64,000 bases of DNA, from assembly GCF_004364575.1 (NCBI RefSeq), contig NZ_SOAG01000013.1, positions 1-64,000 of the forward strand, in the 5' to 3' direction. Origin of the DNA: Myroides indicus (GTDB lineage Bacteria > Bacteroidota > Bacteroidia > Flavobacteriales > Flavobacteriaceae). The notes beneath the pieces were generated by a model. The model saw nothing but the letters and a program-made list of their open reading frames with translations, was not told the DNA's origin and searched no databases. The translations under genes were made by a program, and so were the position numbers. Positions 8,483 through 17,057 of this stretch are shown one piece after another (positions within the stretch are counted from its first letter, which is position 1; each line of letters opens with the position of its first letter).

Positions 8483-9841
8483 TTAAAAATACACACTAAA
8501 AATAGTTCCTTTGCCTACTTCCGAATCTACATAAATTTTGGCTTTGTGTAAATCTATAATTTTTTTGGTCAAAGCAAGTCCGATTCCGTTTCCGCCAGTA
8601 TAATTTTTATTTTTCCCTCTGAAAAACGGTATAAAAATGCGCGTTAGATCTTCAGGATTTATGCCCTCCCCTTTATCTATAATCATCAGCTTAAGTTTTT
8701 CAAGATGATAAGACAATTTGATCTTGCACTGCCGATCTTTAGAAAATTTACAAGCATTTTCCAAAAGGTTTAAAACAGCAACTTCTAAAAGGTATGGATT
8801 TCCATTAACCGAAAGTAATTCTTCGCGATCAAGACTCTCGTCAATCACAAAATTAAACGTATAAGAAGGGTTTGCTTTTTGCAATTTTTGACAGGCGTTC
8901 AGTACCACTTCGTCCATCCTTGTTGGCTTAAAGTTTATTTCTTCGGGGTCATAGCTCGCCTTGGCAAAATCCAGCAAACTGTCAGACAAACGAACAATCT
9001 TCTTAGCATCTGAAAGCGTATTTCGCAGTGTTTCAATATAATATATTTTATCCTGTTCTTTACTCAATGCCAATTCCGTTTCCGTTATAACGGCAGCAAG
9101 AGGTGTGCGCAGTTCGTGTGAAATATTGGAAACAAACTGCTTTTGTGCGACAAATGAATCTTCCAACCGATCCAACATATCATTAAATGCTCCAACAAGC
9201 TCTGCTAATTCATCCTGCTGATTCTCAACAGAAATTCTCAAATCCAGATTAGACGCTTTTATCTTGTCTATCTCCCGATTGATATTTTGAAGTGGTTGTA
9301 GTATTTTTTGCGCAAAAAATACACCTGCAAAATAAATTAACACTAATCCTATAACTACCAAAATTAAGCTGGTATAAAGCAAATTCTGTAACTTCGTATA
9401 ACCGTACTCATCTAATGCCGTTGCAGTAATGATATAATTTTGATTGCCATATGAATAAGTAAAACCGATTACCTGCCATTTATCCTGAAAAAATCGGATT
9501 TTTTTGTTTTTTATAATCTCATCAATTAATTCCGGAGTTTCCTTTACCCTGTCTATTTCTGCAGCATCGTGATACAACAAATTAAAATTGTAATCGTACA
9601 AAGCAACTTCAACTTCATTAATAATTTCACTGTTGTTTTTGTAAATTTTGTGCAGAATGGACGGCTTTACTTTGGCTTCTAAAAACACCTTAGCCTTAGT
9701 AATGGCCTCTTTTTCCAGCTCCTCATAAAATTCCGTTTTTCGGTTTTGAGCAGAAGACCAATAAACCACCGCTGCAAAAATCAATAATATTGATGCAGCT
9801 ACAACAGAAAACCAAAGGGTTAATCGCGTTTTAATTTTCAT
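8483..9841 (-). CDS. Membrane sensor histidine kinase
   Basis: The kinase is 452 residues, with two membrane helices (about 11-29 and 154-176) flanking a periplasmic sensor of about 120 residues. A HAMP linker follows, then the H-box FVSNISHELRTPL with phospho-acceptor His242. The ATPase domain has N-box LLENACKFSK (N362), G1 DKGEGIN and G2 GGNGIGLAL. The type resembles CusS/PhoR-like OmpR partners. The sensor has few His, Cys or Met residues, so metal binding is not evident. Its start overlaps the regulator gene by 11 bp, so the two are translated as a unit. Given the adjacent repeats, the likely target is the efflux operon. Confidence 0.92.
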   Translation of the reverse strand: MKIKTRLTLWFSVVAASILLIFAAVVYWSSAQNRKTEFYEELEKEAITKAKVFLEAKVKPSILHKIYKNNSEIINEVEVALYDYNFNLLYHDAAEIDRVKETPELIDEIIKNKKIRFFQDKWQVIGFTYSYGNQNYIITATALDEYGYTKLQNLLYTSLILVVIGLVLIYFAGVFFAQKILQPLQNINREIDKIKASNLDLRISVENQQDELAELVGAFNDMLDRLEDSFVAQKQFVSNISHELRTPLAAVITETELALSKEQDKIYYIETLRNTLSDAKKIVRLSDSLLDFAKASYDPEEINFKPTRMDEVVLNACQKLQKANPSYTFNFVIDESLDREELLSVNGNPYLLEVAVLNLLENACKFSKDRQCKIKLSYHLEKLKLMIIDKGEGINPEDLTRIFIPFFRGKNKNYTGGNGIGLALTKKIIDLHKAKIYVDSEVGKGTIFSVYF

Positions 9842-10520
9842 TTTTCTTCAAAATAAAACCCATGCCAGATTTAGTATGAATAATTTTTTTAGCAGGATCT
9901 TTATCAATCTTTTTTCTCAAATAGTTAATGTAGACATCTATAAAATTAGTACCTGTATCAAAATGCATATTCCATACTTTTTCAGAAATTTCAGATCGAG
10001 ACAATACCCGTTCCGGATTTTCCATCATATACTGCAATAAATTAAATTCCTTAGGCGTAAGGTGGATCTGCTCTCCGCCGCGCTTAAAATTTTTCTCATT
10101 TAAATCAAGTTCTAAATCAGCGTAGGTTAGCACGGACAAAGAGTTTGTGTCCATTTGCTCAAACCGTTTAATCAACGCTCTTATTCTTACATATAGCTCT
10201 CTTAATTCAAAAGGTTTTACCAAATAATCGTCAGCTCCCGCATCAAAACCATCTACTTTATCATCTGTTGTTCCTAGAGCAGTCAGCATAATAACCGGTA
10301 CATGCGGAATGCTTTTCTTGAATTCTTTACACAAATCAATACCATTGACTTCTGGCAAAACAACATCGGTAATAATTAAATCGTACTTTTTACTCAATGC
10401 AAGTTTTTTACCCATATAGCCATCGTATGCTATATCAGCACTGTAAGATTGTTCCTCTAAGCTTCTTTGCAGCAAATCTGCAACCCGCACATCATCCTCA
10501 ACAATCAAAATATGTTTCAT
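9831..10520 (-). CDS. OmpR-family response regulator
   Basis: The protein is 229 residues. The receiver domain has acidic pair D9/D10, phospho-acceptor D52 (LIITDVVLPEVNG), T80 and K102. A winged-helix DNA-binding domain follows (about 130-226) with LTPKEFNLLQYMMENP and the recognition region FIDVYINYLRKKID. It would be phosphorylated by the kinase encoded immediately downstream and bind tandem direct repeats. The 11-bp repeats at 8223-8262, upstream of the mgtC-like/efflux promoter, are the obvious candidate site. No similar repeats were found upstream of its own gene. Confidence 0.93.
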   Translation of the reverse strand: MKHILIVEDDVRVADLLQRSLEEQSYSADIAYDGYMGKKLALSKKYDLIITDVVLPEVNGIDLCKEFKKSIPHVPVIMLTALGTTDDKVDGFDAGADDYLVKPFELRELYVRIRALIKRFEQMDTNSLSVLTYADLELDLNEKNFKRGGEQIHLTPKEFNLLQYMMENPERVLSRSEISEKVWNMHFDTGTNFIDVYINYLRKKIDKDPAKKIIHTKSGMGFILKKNEN

Positions 10521-10593
10521 AACTTCGTTTTTTGAGAATTAATGGCAAGTTAACGCTTTTTGGAAAACACTTTACCAAAGAAACCTCTAAAGT

Positions 10594-10929
10594 TTATTTA
10601 CCACCTAAAAGCAGTAGTTCCGAAACTATAATTTCGGTGACATAACGCTTATTTCCCTCTTTGTCGTCAAAACTTCGGTTGACCAATTTGCCTTCTACAG
10701 CAACTTCTTTTCCCTTTACAACGTATTTTTCAGCTATTTCGGCAAGCTTCCCCCACATAATTACATTGTGCCACTGGGTGTTTTCTACCTTTTCATTCTT
10801 ATCATTGTAATACACTTCGTTAATCGCCATTGAAAAGGAAGCTTTTTTTCGATCCTGCTCAAAAGCTTTGATTTCCGGATCTTGTCCTACTCGTCCAATA
10901 AGTTGAACTCTGTTTTTTAATGAACTCAT
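10594..10929 (-). CDS. ssb: Short single-stranded DNA-binding protein paralogue
   Basis: This 111-residue protein is essentially a single OB fold: NRVQLIGRVGQDPEI, FSMAINEVYYNDKNEK, NTQWHNVIMWGKLAE and VAVEGKLVNRSF are typical SSB strands. It stops right after the last strand. It lacks the flexible tail and acidic DDDIPF-like tip that housekeeping SSBs use to recruit partner proteins. It is therefore likely a secondary SSB, as often seen in Bacteroidota and on mobile elements. It stands alone between the regulator gene and the divergent GNAT-nitrilase gene. Confidence 0.85.
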   Translation of the reverse strand: MSSLKNRVQLIGRVGQDPEIKAFEQDRKKASFSMAINEVYYNDKNEKVENTQWHNVIMWGKLAEIAEKYVVKGKEVAVEGKLVNRSFDDKEGNKRYVTEIIVSELLLLGGK

Positions 10930-11062
10930 AATCTTTATTTTAATTAGTTAATTTCAATATTTACAGCCACAAAAAGCAAGCCATTATTAACATATTTTTA
11001 AAACACACGTCAATTAGCCAGAGAATATTTTAAACTTTCTTTGTAAATTGCATCAAAAAAAT

Positions 11063-12592
11063 ATGGATTCTACGATAAATAAAGTCGAACTTAGAAATCT
11101 GCGCCTTGACGACTATTTAGAATTAAAACGCTCCATGGTTGAATCCTACAAAGAGCTTGAAGATTCGTTTTGGTACAAAAAAGAAATAGAAAAACTATTA
11201 AAAGCTTTCCCTGAGGGACAGCTGGTTATTTTAGTAGATGATGTCGTTGTTGGTTCTGCTCTATCGCTTATTGTAGATGAAAAACAAGCCATGTCTTCTC
11301 ATACTTATGAGCAGATTACCGGAAATTTTACTTTTAAAACTCACAATCCTGAAGGTGATATTTTATACGGCATAGACGTTTTTATTCATCCCAAATACAG
11401 AGGATTAAGGCTTGGACGACGATTATACGATGCACGGAAAGAAATCTGTGAACAGTTAAATCTAAAGTCAATTGTTTTTGCCGGACGCATTCCAAATTAT
11501 TCAAAATATGCCGGAGAACTCACGCCAAAACAATACCTCGACAAAGTAAAAAGCAAAGAAATTCACGATCCGGTTATGTCGTTTCAAATGGCAAATGATT
11601 TTCACATTGTTCGCTTAATGCGCAATTATCTGGAGGGTGACAAAAGTTCTAAAGAATATGCCGTATTATTGGAATGGAACAATATTTATTACGAAAAGGA
11701 AGTACAGCTGATTAACACCAAAAAAAGTGTTATACGGCTGGGACTTATCCAATGGCAGATGCGTCCGTTAAACGATTTAGAGGAGTTTTTTGATCAGGCA
11801 GAATTTTTTATCAATGCCGTATCCGACTATGAAAGCGACTTCGCTATGTTTCCTGAACTTTTTATCGCTCCGCTTATGGCAGACTACAATCACCTGTCTG
11901 AAGCAGATGCAATCAGGGAGCTTGCCCGATATACGGAATCTATCAAAAAGAAATTTCAAGAATTTGCCATATCCTATAACATCAATATCATTTCGGGCAG
12001 TATGCCGTATCTGTCTCCCGAAGGAGTCCTCTATAACGTAGGTTTTTTATGCAAGAGAGACGGAACTTACGAAATGTATTCCAAAATTCACATTACACCA
12101 AACGAAACCCATTATTGGGGAATGAAAGGCGGTTCAAAAATCCAAACTTTTGATACCGATTGCGGTAAAATAGGTATTATGATTTGTTATGATATTGAAT
12201 TTCCGGAATTATCGCGGCTGTTGTCTGACGAAGGAATGGAAATACTATTTGTTCCTTTTTTAACTGATACTCAAAATGGCTATACCCGTGTTAGAAACTG
12301 CGCTGCAGCCAGAGCTATCGAAAACGAATGCTATGTAGCCATTGCCGGGTGTGTGGGTAACTTGCCTAAGGTAAACAATATGGACATTCAATTTGCGCAG
12401 GCAGCCGTATTTACTCCGTCTGACTTTGCCTTTCCTACAAACGGCGTAAAGGCAGAAGCAACCCCAAATACTGAAATGACATTAATTGTGGATGTAAATG
12501 TAGATCTGCTTAAAGAATTACACGAGCACGGGAGCGTCCAAATCAAAAAAGACAGACGAACCGATTTGTATCAGACTAAAAAACTAAAATAA
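11063..12592 (+). CDS. GNAT acetyltransferase-carbon-nitrogen hydrolase fusion
   Basis: The start was set at the ATG at 11063 (509 residues); a TTG five codons upstream is less likely. The N-terminal part (about 5-205) is a GNAT domain with a pyrophosphate-binding loop in HPKYRGLRLGRRLYDAR. The C-terminal part (about 222-505) is a nitrilase-superfamily hydrolase with the catalytic Glu-Lys-Cys triad visible: FPELFIAP (E265), SKIHITP (K341) and IMICYDIEFPE (C375). This fusion is a known architecture of unsettled substrate; the hydrolase half would cleave an amide. It ends 23 bp before a terminator. Confidence 0.88.
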   Translation: MDSTINKVELRNLRLDDYLELKRSMVESYKELEDSFWYKKEIEKLLKAFPEGQLVILVDDVVVGSALSLIVDEKQAMSSHTYEQITGNFTFKTHNPEGDILYGIDVFIHPKYRGLRLGRRLYDARKEICEQLNLKSIVFAGRIPNYSKYAGELTPKQYLDKVKSKEIHDPVMSFQMANDFHIVRLMRNYLEGDKSSKEYAVLLEWNNIYYEKEVQLINTKKSVIRLGLIQWQMRPLNDLEEFFDQAEFFINAVSDYESDFAMFPELFIAPLMADYNHLSEADAIRELARYTESIKKKFQEFAISYNINIISGSMPYLSPEGVLYNVGFLCKRDGTYEMYSKIHITPNETHYWGMKGGSKIQTFDTDCGKIGIMICYDIEFPELSRLLSDEGMEILFVPFLTDTQNGYTRVRNCAAARAIENECYVAIAGCVGNLPKVNNMDIQFAQAAVFTPSDFAFPTNGVKAEATPNTEMTLIVDVNVDLLKELHEHGSVQIKKDRRTDLYQTKKLK

Positions 12593-12614
12593 TTTAGCTC
12601 TCAGTAAAATATAT

Positions 12615-12642
12615 AAAACTGCTTTTTATTTAAAGCAGTTTT
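12615..12642 (+). terminator. Intrinsic terminator after the GNAT-nitrilase gene
   Basis: An 11-bp perfect stem (12615-12625/12632-12642) with a 6-nt loop is followed by a T-rich run. It isolates the fusion gene from the small-gene cluster that follows. Confidence 0.8.
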
Positions 12643-12809
12643 TTATTTTGCCTGCATGAAAATAAGCAAGATTCATAGCACTATTTTTTCTTGTCTTATG
12701 ACAATTTTTTTACAAAAAAACCTTAATACCTTGTTTGTCAAAATTATCTGTCCTAAATTCTAGTCAGAAAAAAGTGCCCAACAGAAAAACCTTTTATTAT
12801 TAATCAAAT

Positions 12810-13247
12810 ATGAAACTAACAGCAAAAGCCTCTCTCCAAATCCAAAAACCGATAAATGACGTTTTTGAAGCTATTGTAGATTCTGAAAAAATAGCGAGAT
12901 ATTTTATTTCGGAAAGCAGTGGAAGAATGGAATCCGGAAAAGAAATTATATGGGAATTCGGAGACTTTCCCGGTAAATTTCCCGTACAAGTGATAGAAGT
13001 TCAACTTAATAAGTTTGTATCCTTTATTTGGGATAAAGAAACTGTTGTAAGTATTACTCTGACAGAGCAATCCGACAAAAGCACCGTAATAAAAGTTAGT
13101 GAAGGAGAAAAGGAATTAACCGAAAAAAACCTCGAATGGTGTATTGGAAATACATTTGGCTGGGCAAATTTTCTCGATTGTATGAAAGCTTATTTGGAAT
13201 ACGGAATTAATCTTCGAAAGGGGGCTTTTGAATATATGAAAAAATAA
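12810..13247 (+). CDS. SRPBCC/AHSA1-like domain protein
   Basis: The single-domain protein has 145 residues and begins KASLQIQKPINDVFEAIVDSEKIARYF, the first strand and helix of the START/Bet v1-like fold. It then shows WEFGDFPGKFPVQVIEVQLNKFVSFIW and ends in the long C-terminal helix. This matches the Aha1 C-terminal-like family, which binds hydrophobic ligands in a central cavity. The ligand is unknown. It is the first of five small plus-strand genes up to 15586 that look like an accessory set of ligand-binding and modifying proteins. Confidence 0.8.
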   Translation: MKLTAKASLQIQKPINDVFEAIVDSEKIARYFISESSGRMESGKEIIWEFGDFPGKFPVQVIEVQLNKFVSFIWDKETVVSITLTEQSDKSTVIKVSEGEKELTEKNLEWCIGNTFGWANFLDCMKAYLEYGINLRKGAFEYMKK

Positions 13248-13442
13248 AGGCTAAACATATCAAAGTATCAAGATTTTCTAACGAAATACCCTCTGATTTT
13301 TAATAAAACAAATGGTAAAACGGTTGTATTAATGAAAAATATGGCAATCCGGAAATGGTTGAAAAAATGGTATAAGATAACCACAAAAAAGGATTTTCGT
13401 TGCAACTTAGCAACTTAGACAAGATTTTAAAAACAAAATAAA
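13248..13442. other. Non-coding gap with an 8-bp tandem repeat
   Basis: This is 195 bp without a credible gene. CAACTTAG occurs twice in tandem at 13403-13418, near the next gene. One frame stays open for about 40 codons without resemblance to anything I recognise; it may be the remnant of a lost gene. No terminator is visible. Confidence 0.35.
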
Positions 13443-13850
13443 ATGGCAAAACAAATTTTTATCAATTTAGCAGTAAAAGACCTTACAAAATCAATGGATT
13501 TTTATACAGCCTTAGGGTTTACAAACAATCATCAATTTTCAGACGACACAGCAAAATGCATGGTGTGGAGCGAAGCTATTTATGTCATGCTTTTGACTCA
13601 CGAAAAGTTTTCAACCTTTGCAACCAAGCCTATTGCAGACACAAAGTCAAATTTGGCAGGACTTTTTTCACTTTCTGTTGAGCATTTGGAGGAAATGAGT
13701 AAAATAGTAGAAAGTGGAATTAAAGCAGGAGGAACCGAACCCAGCGAAATGAAAGATTACGGGTTTATGCAACAGCGAACAATCGAAGATTTTGACGGAC
13801 ATACCTGGGAAGTTTTTTATATGGACATGTCAAAGATGCCTACGGAATAA
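13443..13850 (+). CDS. VOC-family (glyoxalase/bleomycin-resistance fold) protein
   Basis: The protein has 135 residues and two beta-alpha-beta-beta-beta modules of the vicinal oxygen chelate fold. It begins FINLAVKDLTKSMDFYTALGF and ends with MQQRTIEDFDGHTWEVFYMD. The second module keeps a Glu in the final strand (WEVFYMD), a typical metal position, but other ligands are not obvious, so catalytic activity is uncertain. The usual roles in this group are metal-dependent lyases or isomerases and antibiotic sequestration. It is followed after 17 bp by the DUF1697 gene. Confidence 0.85.
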   Translation: MAKQIFINLAVKDLTKSMDFYTALGFTNNHQFSDDTAKCMVWSEAIYVMLLTHEKFSTFATKPIADTKSNLAGLFSLSVEHLEEMSKIVESGIKAGGTEPSEMKDYGFMQQRTIEDFDGHTWEVFYMDMSKMPTE

Positions 13851-13867
13851 GCCTGAAAAACAATGCT

Positions 13868-14422
13868 ATGAAAAGCAAGCTGATAAACAATAGCTACTGT
13901 GCTTTTTTGCGCGGAGTAAACGTAAAAGGAACAAACATGAAAATGGCGGAAGTCTGTTCTGTTTTTAAAAATACAGGAATGAAAAACGTATCGTCTGTGT
14001 TAGCTTCGGGAAATATTTTGTTTTCATCAGAAAAAAATAAAAACGAAGTAAAAAAACTGTTGGAAAAAGCTTTGTCTGAGCATTTTTCTTACGAGGCATT
14101 TTTGTTTATAAAAGATAAAATTGAAATAGAATCTATTTTAAGTAATAATCCTTTTAATCCTGATAGCAATTTTCACATTTATGGATTTGCAGGAATTGAC
14201 GGAATTGAAAAAACATTAATGTCAGAATTTGAAAAAGCAGAAAAGACAGAAGGAGAAGAAGCAAAAATAATGATGGATAACTTCTATTGGAAAGTTCCGA
14301 AAGGCAATACGCTTGCATCGGAGTTAGGAAAAATACTGGGCAGAAAAAATCTTAAAAATGCTCTTACTTCTCGCAACCTTAACACTATTGAAAAAGTTCT
14401 GAAAAAAATGACAGACACTTAA
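13868..14422 (+). CDS. DUF1697 family protein
   Basis: This 184-residue protein opens with YCAFLRGVNVKGTNMKMAEV and continues with VSSVLASGNILFSS, the defining N-terminal signature of DUF1697 (AFLRGINVGG...SGNVVF). It has no signal peptide or membrane helix, so it is a soluble protein. Family function is not established. It lies 17 bp after the VOC gene, and the pair is probably co-transcribed. Confidence 0.85.
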   Translation: MKSKLINNSYCAFLRGVNVKGTNMKMAEVCSVFKNTGMKNVSSVLASGNILFSSEKNKNEVKKLLEKALSEHFSYEAFLFIKDKIEIESILSNNPFNPDSNFHIYGFAGIDGIEKTLMSEFEKAEKTEGEEAKIMMDNFYWKVPKGNTLASELGKILGRKNLKNALTSRNLNTIEKVLKKMTDT

Positions 14423-14624
14423 AAGTAACCTTTACCTCTTAATTGAGTTTGTAGCAGTGAGTACCAACAGGAAAATAACGCATGATAATATTTAGTTCTC
14501 GTTGATCCGGCAGATATAAAAACTGCCAGTACAACAGTACATATGGATTACATGTCTACAGAACAGTCCTTACTTTTGGAATATACATGAAGAGCTTTTA
14601 CTACCACTAAGATAATAATAAATT
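14423..14624. other. Non-coding gap with a possible gene remnant
   Basis: A frame of about 32 codons ending near 14590 reads VLVDPADIKTASTTVHMDYM and then stops. It has no start of its own and may be a decayed coding remnant. No promoter box or terminator was recognised. Confidence 0.25.
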
Positions 14625-15026
14625 ATGCGTGAAATCTCAAAACATATTTTAGAATATAACAATTCACAGACAAAAGAAGACAAAACTATCTGCGAATTAC
14701 TTGCAAAAACTATCAGTATCTATCTTTCTGAAGCGGAAAACAAAATATGGCACGGACACCCCGTTTGGTTTTTGGATGGCAATCCAATAGTGGGATATTC
14801 CAAAGAAAAAAAGGGATTGCGATTGATGTTTTGGAGCGGCTCGGATTTTAATGAAGAAAAATTAAATATAAGAGGAAAAAAATTTAAAGATGCCTCTGTG
14901 TTTTACAATTCAAACGTTGAAGTTGATATCGAAGATCTTAAACGATGGCTTAAAAAATCGAAAGAAATACAATGGGATTATAAGAATATCGTAAAACGTA
15001 AAGGAGTTTTGAAACGATTAAAGTAA
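14625..15026 (+). CDS. DUF1801-like protein
   Basis: The protein has 133 residues. The core AENKIWHGHPVWFLDGNPIVGYSKEKKGLRLMFWSG matches the DUF1801 (YdhG-like) pattern, where a small alpha/beta domain carries an aromatic cluster around WHGHPVW and a gly-rich turn. It is soluble, with a basic C-terminus (KRKGVLKRLK). The biochemical role of the family is not established. It is followed closely by the second SRPBCC gene. Confidence 0.75.
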   Translation: MREISKHILEYNNSQTKEDKTICELLAKTISIYLSEAENKIWHGHPVWFLDGNPIVGYSKEKKGLRLMFWSGSDFNEEKLNIRGKKFKDASVFYNSNVEVDIEDLKRWLKKSKEIQWDYKNIVKRKGVLKRLK

Positions 15027-15064
15027 ATTTGGCTCTAGACAAAACTTTAAATTTTAAACTAAAA

Positions 15065-15586
15065 ATGATGAAAACACTTAAAAAAATTATTTTAATATTG
15101 CTGATAGTTCTTGCTATTCCATTGATTATTGCATTATTCGTCCCTAACGAATCTACAAGTGAAGGACAAGTCATTATCAACAAGCCCAAACAGGAAGTAT
15201 TTGATTATATCAAATACGTAAAAAATCAAGATAATTTTGGTGTTTGGCAACTATCGGATACTGAAATGAAAACAACTTCCAAAGGAACAGACGGAACAGT
15301 TGGCTTTAAATACAGCTGGGACAGTAAAAAGCTCGGAAAAGGTGCACAGGTAATTACTAAAATTGTTGAAGGAGTAAGAATGGAATCGGATATGTTTTTT
15401 TACGATTTTGACGATACTCCAAGTAAAGCACATTTCACCGTTGAAGAGCAATCTCCTGACAAAACCCTTGTAAAATGGGGTGTTTCCTGGACAACACCTT
15501 ATCCTTGGAACTTGATGAGCCTGTTTTATAATATGGATAAAGATTTTGAAAAAGGCTTAGAAAAACTAAAAGAGATTCTGGAATAG
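15065..15586 (+). CDS. SRPBCC family protein with N-terminal membrane anchor
   Basis: The start was placed at the ATG pair 15065/15068; a TTG at 15029 adds 12 implausible residues. The product, about 173 residues, opens with a hydrophobic helix (LKKIILILLIVLAIPLIIALFV) that would anchor it in the inner membrane. Next comes a polyketide-cyclase/START-like domain: VIINKPKQEVFDYIKYVKN, FKYSWDSKKLGKGAQVITKI and the final helix FEKGLEKLKEIL. Its ligand is unknown. It ends the small accessory cluster; a perfect palindromic terminator follows. Confidence 0.82.
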   Translation: MMKTLKKIILILLIVLAIPLIIALFVPNESTSEGQVIINKPKQEVFDYIKYVKNQDNFGVWQLSDTEMKTTSKGTDGTVGFKYSWDSKKLGKGAQVITKIVEGVRMESDMFFYDFDDTPSKAHFTVEEQSPDKTLVKWGVSWTTPYPWNLMSLFYNMDKDFEKGLEKLKEILE

Positions 15587-15601
15587 GATAAGGTTTATTT
15601 A

Positions 15602-15641
15602 AAACACAATCTCTTGAAATCGATTTCAAGAGATTGTGTTT
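15602..15641. terminator. Perfect 40-bp palindrome acting as bidirectional terminator
   Basis: Both arms (15602-15621 and 15622-15641) are exact reverse complements with no unpaired centre. It lies between the convergent ends at 15586 and 15667, with T-rich DNA to the right. Confidence 0.75.
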
Positions 15642-15666
15642 GTTTTTATCAAGAACTCTCTCTTAC

Positions 15667-16950
15667 TTATCTTTTTAAAATTTCATCTGCAATTTTTCCA
15701 CTCCCATCTATTTTATGTTTAGGCATATCTAATTGGAGTATTTTAGCAATCAATGGGTAAATCTCCACATTTTGGAAAGGTTTTACTTTTCTTCCCTCAG
15801 CTATTTGCGGTCCATATGCTAAAAATATTGCCTGCATCTCTTTTACTTTTATCGGATCATATCCGTGACTTCCTGCAAGCTTGTGGTTGGTAAAATAATG
15901 CGGAGCTTTTGCAAGCAGTACAATATCTCCTACTCTGCCATAGACGTCATTTTTGCCTCCAAAATAAAACTCTTCCGGCAATTCATCGTGTAAATAAACA
16001 TCATAATACTCCTTGTTTTTGCCTTCTTTCAACTGATTGTACCATTTTTTGATTTTGTCGCTTTTATTTTTATCCCTTTTTACAAAAACGCTGATATAAG
16101 TACCGTTTTTTACAATATCTAATTCTTCCGGATCTACTTTTACAGGAAAATCCAGTAAAACATCCTGGTCAATATTAATCATCCCGTGGTCAGATACAAT
16201 AATGTAATTGACAGGTAATCCCGTTGAGTTCAATATATCGAATAATTTTTTCAAAGATTCATCTACAAAGTGTACAGCATCTTTTACTTCCGGTGAATCT
16301 GGTCCGTATTGATGTCCCGCATGATCTACTTCAGGCATATAAAAAGTAATAAAGTGCGGTCGGCTTTCTTGGGGCATATCCAACCAATTTTTCACTTCTT
16401 TTATTCTTTCATCTATCGGCGTTTTTTCTGAATAAGCATAATAATAAGTAGGCAGTGTCTCCTGAATAGGGGCTTCAGATCCCGGCCAATAATAACAAGC
16501 GGAAAGCATTTGCTGTTGTTCTGCCAAAACCCAGAGCGGAGTGCCACCGTACCAACTTGGATTACGGACTTCTTTTTCGTTTCGTAGCGAATATCTTGCT
16601 CCCGTTTTTTGATCCAGCATATTATTTCCTACCAAACCGTGATGAGCAGGATACATGCCTGTAACAATAGAGTAATGATTTGGAAATGTAACAGACGGAT
16701 AAGACGGAATTAACGACTCAGCTCTCGCTCCTTTCTGCCCTATATTCTTTAAAAACTCTAATTCATATTTCTCAATGTAATCATATCTGAAACCATCAAT
16801 AGATATTAAAACCACATAGGGTTTTTTCATTTGCTCCTCACTGTTTTTACGTTGTTTAACAACAATTTGATTTTCTTTATTTTGGGCTGAAACCGGAAAA
16901 CTGGAAACGACCAATGCAAAAACTAAAAAAGGGAAAATTATTTTTTTCAT
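15667..16950 (-). CDS. NPP-type alkaline phosphatase-superfamily phosphodiesterase, exported
   Basis: The protein has 427 residues with a signal peptide ending PVSAQ. Residues visible for the two-metal site and nucleophile are D52 (LISIDGFR), T88 and N91 (SYPSVTFPNHYSIVTG), D209/H213 (EVDHAGHQYGP), D254/H255 (VSDHGM) and H363 (GSHGYDP). A Thr nucleophile with the PNHYS motif is typical of nucleotide pyrophosphatase/phosphodiesterases. It would hydrolyse nucleotides or phosphodiesters in the periplasm or at the surface. It is transcribed alone and convergent to the SRPBCC gene. Confidence 0.88.
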   Translation of the reverse strand: MKKIIFPFLVFALVVSSFPVSAQNKENQIVVKQRKNSEEQMKKPYVVLISIDGFRYDYIEKYELEFLKNIGQKGARAESLIPSYPSVTFPNHYSIVTGMYPAHHGLVGNNMLDQKTGARYSLRNEKEVRNPSWYGGTPLWVLAEQQQMLSACYYWPGSEAPIQETLPTYYYAYSEKTPIDERIKEVKNWLDMPQESRPHFITFYMPEVDHAGHQYGPDSPEVKDAVHFVDESLKKLFDILNSTGLPVNYIIVSDHGMINIDQDVLLDFPVKVDPEELDIVKNGTYISVFVKRDKNKSDKIKKWYNQLKEGKNKEYYDVYLHDELPEEFYFGGKNDVYGRVGDIVLLAKAPHYFTNHKLAGSHGYDPIKVKEMQAIFLAYGPQIAEGRKVKPFQNVEIYPLIAKILQLDMPKHKIDGSGKIADEILKR

Positions 16951-17057
16951 TGTATTATATTATGCTTTTATCTATCAAATATCAAAAGATTAATTCAAGC
17001 TCCCAAAGTAATTGCTTACATTTATAACAAATTTAATCTTAAAGTATTATTTGTATT

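Noticed and set aside
12593..15600. Integron cassette array (attC sites) in the small-gene cluster
   Set aside because: No attC-like imperfect palindromes with the core GTTRRRY sites and no integrase gene were seen; only a short tandem CAACTTAG was found.
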